DNA of 10,250 nucleotides from Nephromyces sp. MM_2019. Lineage: Eukaryota; Apicomplexa; Aconoidasida; Nephromycida. This document shows, piece after piece, positions 8,360 to 10,250 of the stretch (positions are counted from its first letter, which is position 1; the number at the start of each line of letters is the position of its first letter). Below the pieces are notes generated by a model. The model did no database searches. It was given only the letters and a program-made list of their open reading frames with translations, and had not been told where the DNA came from. The stretch is from NCBI GenBank assembly GCA_015657535.1, contig JADHZB010001604.1, positions 1 to 10,250 on the forward strand, given 5' to 3'. Made by a program: the position numbers and the translations under genes.

Positions 8360-9825
8360 CTACGGTATCAACACAAAATCCTTTCGCATGATTAACTGCC
8401 TGAGGGTAGACTGTATGCTTTAATGCTCTGCAACTGATCTTTCTAGCTTGAGAGTCTTTTATGTACAGCAAGATGGTGGGGAGAAAGTCATTGAGGATTT
8501 TGGTGTGTGTGCACACTCGCTCGTGAGAGTTTTGGTATAAGTACACACTTCGTCTTCAAACTTCTGCTGTAAGCACACACTCTTCTGACTTTCTCTCTAT
8601 GTGCACGCTCATTCGCCAAACTTTTTCCGCACACGCACTCACAGCAGCTCTTCAAGCTTCCCCCTCACACATTGAAACTGCCACTTTTCAAGCTTATCCC
8701 CACACACACTCCAAACTTCCCCTTCATACGCATAAGCACTCTCCAAACTCCTTCACACACCCATTTTCCAAACTGCCTCCTTACACACACACCACTACTT
8801 TTTCTCTGTAGGCATAGAACTCCTCAATGAGGTGTAGATACATCGCACTGCTTCTTACTGATTACCATCGTCTACAGAATATCGCAGAAATGCAGGACAT
8901 CTGCCTCTTCCGTGTTGGAGAATGATGTTTTCTAGCGTCTTCTCATCAAATCTGTGCTTCATCTCAACTACTTCATGCAAATCCCCAAAAGTTGAGCGTC
9001 TTACTGCAACTCCTGTGGAGAACTAAAGCGCCGTTGCTTTGATATTTTTGTTGGATAGTGGGAAGAGGGAGTGGGTGTACGTACACTTGGTTTTGCTGTG
9101 TGTTGGTGGGGTTTATGCGTAAAATGAGGTGCTATTCACTGGTCTTTGTGGGGCAGGGGGGAGAGGTGTGAAGAGAAGGCTTCACTGGTCGAAGAGCAGA
9201 GTGTGTCGGGGTGTTGTACAGTATCACACGAAGGAGGTTTCCACTGGCTGAATGCGCTGAAATATATTGTTTGATTTGTGAAAGAAGTTATTACACTGAT
9301 GAGGTCGATAAACAGCACACACACGCTCGCGCACACACACACGTATGAGGCCATAAAGACTATCTGATCTACTCTGGAATGCGCTAGAGCTTGTTCTGCA
9401 CACGCCTGCACGTATGTACGTAAGAGGGTGATATATGATGCTGATGTATTCCGCACACACATTGGTGGTGGTGGTGGTGGGGAGATTGCAACCACACTGG
9501 TGATGGAGAGGGAGTTGCATACACTAGTGATAGACTCACGCACACACCCTCGTGGTAGCGCACTCACACGAGCACAAACACAATCGCGATAACACACACC
9601 CTCGTGATTTTACACACACGCACACGCACGCGCTTGATGGCGGCACACACACACGTGCACACAATGCTTTTCTTACGGGTTTCAAGGAGGCTGAAGATAG
9701 AAGATAGCCTGAAGGCAGCCTTCCACTGACGCCGCAAATGAAAACGCCGACACACACATCCCAGGATGCTGCAGGAGCACACACCTACGCACACTCCCTA
9801 ACTCGATTTTTCTGTAAAGCTTCAT
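8360..9825 (-). CDS. Proposed multi-exon gene of unknown function (minus strand)
   Basis: Model, 5' to 3' on the minus strand: 9825-9793 (starting MKLYRKIELGS), 9725-9677 (WKAAFRLSSIFSLLET), 9405-9343 (includes SRSDSLYGLI), 9256-9230 (HSASGNLL), 9012-8859, and 8399-8360 (QLIMRKDFVLIP, stop TAG). All joins are in phase and use GT...AG (donors GTGCGT, GTAAGA, GTGTGT, GTGTGA, GTAAGA; every acceptor CAG), giving 121 residues. The intron strands are TG-rich in the sense direction, as in the other genes. The last three exons are more credible than the first three. The 27-base exon can be skipped without changing frame. The start is weak: a further in-phase exon at 9949-9879 could precede it. An alternative last exon begins at the acceptor just above 8425 and reads to a TAA at about 8346. 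The gene would be convergent with the carrier. No function is assigned. Confidence 0.4.
8495..8818 (-). repeat. ~30-base CA-burst array
   Basis: CACAC-type bursts lie near 8511, 8542, 8573, 8603, 8628, 8665, 8699, 8729, 8754 and 8783. They are separated by spacers often resembling ttcaaacttctc or tccaaactcc. On the minus strand this is a GT-burst array inside the proposed last intron (8858-8400) of the minus-strand gene. Confidence 0.65.
8859..9012 (-). CDS. Exon of an unrecognised minus-strand gene
   Basis: Read on the minus strand, this 154-base segment has a pyrimidine-containing acceptor (ttctccacag, just above 9012) and a GTAAGA donor (8858 downward). One frame stays open throughout: two bases, 50 codons, two bases. 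It includes RRSTFGDLHEVVEMKHRFD and a later RYSVDDGN. About two thirds of the codons start with a purine, as in real coding sequence, and the other minus-strand frames are broken by stops. I do not recognise the family. The pattern (strand, helix, then Y-S-V-D-D-G) faintly recalls a PB1 or ubiquitin-like fold. This is the best-supported part of the gene described at 8360-9825. Confidence 0.6.
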
Positions 9826-9878
9826 TAGCCTTATACACCTAAAAAAGATGTGTGTGACCCCCCCCTCAGTGTACATAC

Positions 9879-9949
9879 AGCCAACGCACAGCAATAGACT
9901 GAGCTTTAAGTTTCTTTGAAGGAATGCATTCAATTGCGTTTATACCATA
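9879..9949 (-). CDS. Possible upstream exon of the minus-strand gene
   Basis: The minus-strand frame is open for 23 codons plus two bases (YGINAIECIPSKKLKAQSIAVRW). It has a GTATGT donor and an acceptor cttttgag, and most codons start with a purine. It would join the segment at 9838 downward (LCIRLMKLYRK) in phase, but the intron would be only 40 bases, far shorter than any other here. A plus-strand reading of part of the segment is also open, so orientation is uncertain. Confidence 0.25.
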
Positions 9950-9982
9950 CTCAAAAGCGCGATTTTTTGGGCTTTATCCGTG

Positions 9983-10059
9983 ACACATACACACACAAAC
10001 ACACACAAACACACACAAAAAAAAACACACACAAAAACACACAAAAACACACACACACC
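9983..10059 (+). repeat. (CACACAAA)n / CA-rich microsatellite
   Basis: CACACA blocks are interrupted by A-runs (AAA to nine A) in a nearly pure C/A stretch of about 75 bases. On the minus strand it is GT/T-rich and would fit the interior of an intron. Confidence 0.9.
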
Positions 10060-10063
10060 GCAG

Positions 10064-10250
10064 ATTATGGGAAAATTGGTCCAGAGCTCAGCAAAGCAGT
10101 TAAGACACCGAAGGTTTTACGACGCATAGAATGCTATACAAGGAGTGTGTGCTTTGTCTCAAACACACACGCATCTCAGCACGAGGGGAACCAGTTGATA
10201 TACCAAAGGAGTTGCATCCAATATACGTGCACTCCACACTCTTAACTTCA
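10064..10250 (+). CDS. Candidate plus-strand exons of a gene running off the window
   Basis: The segment 10064-10144 follows a cgcag acceptor and precedes a GTGTGT donor at 10145. One frame is open (two bases, 26 codons, one base), including KIGPELSKAVKTPKVLRR. A second acceptor, gcatctcag, ends at 10179; from there an in-phase frame is open to the window end and includes EPVDIPKELHPIY. Both read like real protein, with purine-rich first codon positions. Against this, the intervening intron would be only 35 bases, other frames are also open over such short spans, and no upstream exon was secured. Not recognised. It may be the start of a gene divergent from the minus-strand one. Confidence 0.27.

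Noticed and set aside
9172..9345. Plus-strand open frame including FPLAECAEIYCLICERSYYTDEVDK
   Set aside because: It looks protein-like with paired cysteines, but has no start codon, no GT donor at its end and runs into CA repeat; probably the antisense shadow of minus-strand sequence.
9136..9597. 153-codon minus-strand frame
   Set aside because: It runs through GT repeats and a GGT run (poly-Pro) and uses a frame different from the one joining the better-supported exon at 8859-9012; parts overlap proposed exons only by shadow.
1..10250. tRNA, rRNA, transposon or viral genes
   Set aside because: No cloverleaf with matching A and B boxes, no rRNA-like sequence, no transposase, reverse transcriptase or terminal repeats were recognised on either strand by eye; a tRNAscan-SE and RepeatMasker run would settle it.

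Overview
This window is nuclear DNA from a eukaryote with intron-rich genes. Exons are short islands (27-162 bases) set in long introns and spacers made largely of GT and CA microsatellite-like sequence. Splice sites are canonical GT...AG, and TAA and TGA act as ordinary stops. Nothing bacterial is present (no operons, ribosome binding sites or CRISPR). A protist is likely. The two identifiable proteins and the (TG)n-rich introns would fit an alveolate such as a coccidian apicomplexan, but that placement is a guess.

Left part (1-1209, + strand): the last three exons of translation initiation factor eIF3 subunit b (EIF3B), whose 5' part lies outside the window. They run from the end of the beta-propeller through the conserved F-Q-F-L-W-R-P motif to the acidic, tryptophan-containing C-terminus. 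Then 1210-3432 is a 2.2-kb spacer holding a degenerate ~40-bp tandem repeat, a CTAG-rich island and the 5' leader of the next gene.

Centre (3433-7598, + strand): one complete seven-exon gene for a 286-residue mitochondrial carrier. Its diagnostic motifs match the yeast Yhm2 type (citrate/2-oxoglutarate carrier). The six introns total about 3.3 kb. Three of them have a GT-rich 5' half and a CA-rich 3' half that could pair in the pre-mRNA.

Right part (7599-10250): a spacer with a ~30-bp periodic array, then evidence for a previously unlabelled gene on the minus strand. It rests on a convincing 154-base exon at 8859-9012 with good splice sites on both sides, plus phase-compatible exons on either side. 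It would be convergent with the carrier gene. I do not recognise its product; the C-terminus has a weak PB1/ubiquitin-like look. The last 300 bases hold competing exon candidates on both strands.

The genes show no operon-like link: a translation factor subunit and a mitochondrial metabolite carrier lie in tandem, with the unknown gene facing the carrier.
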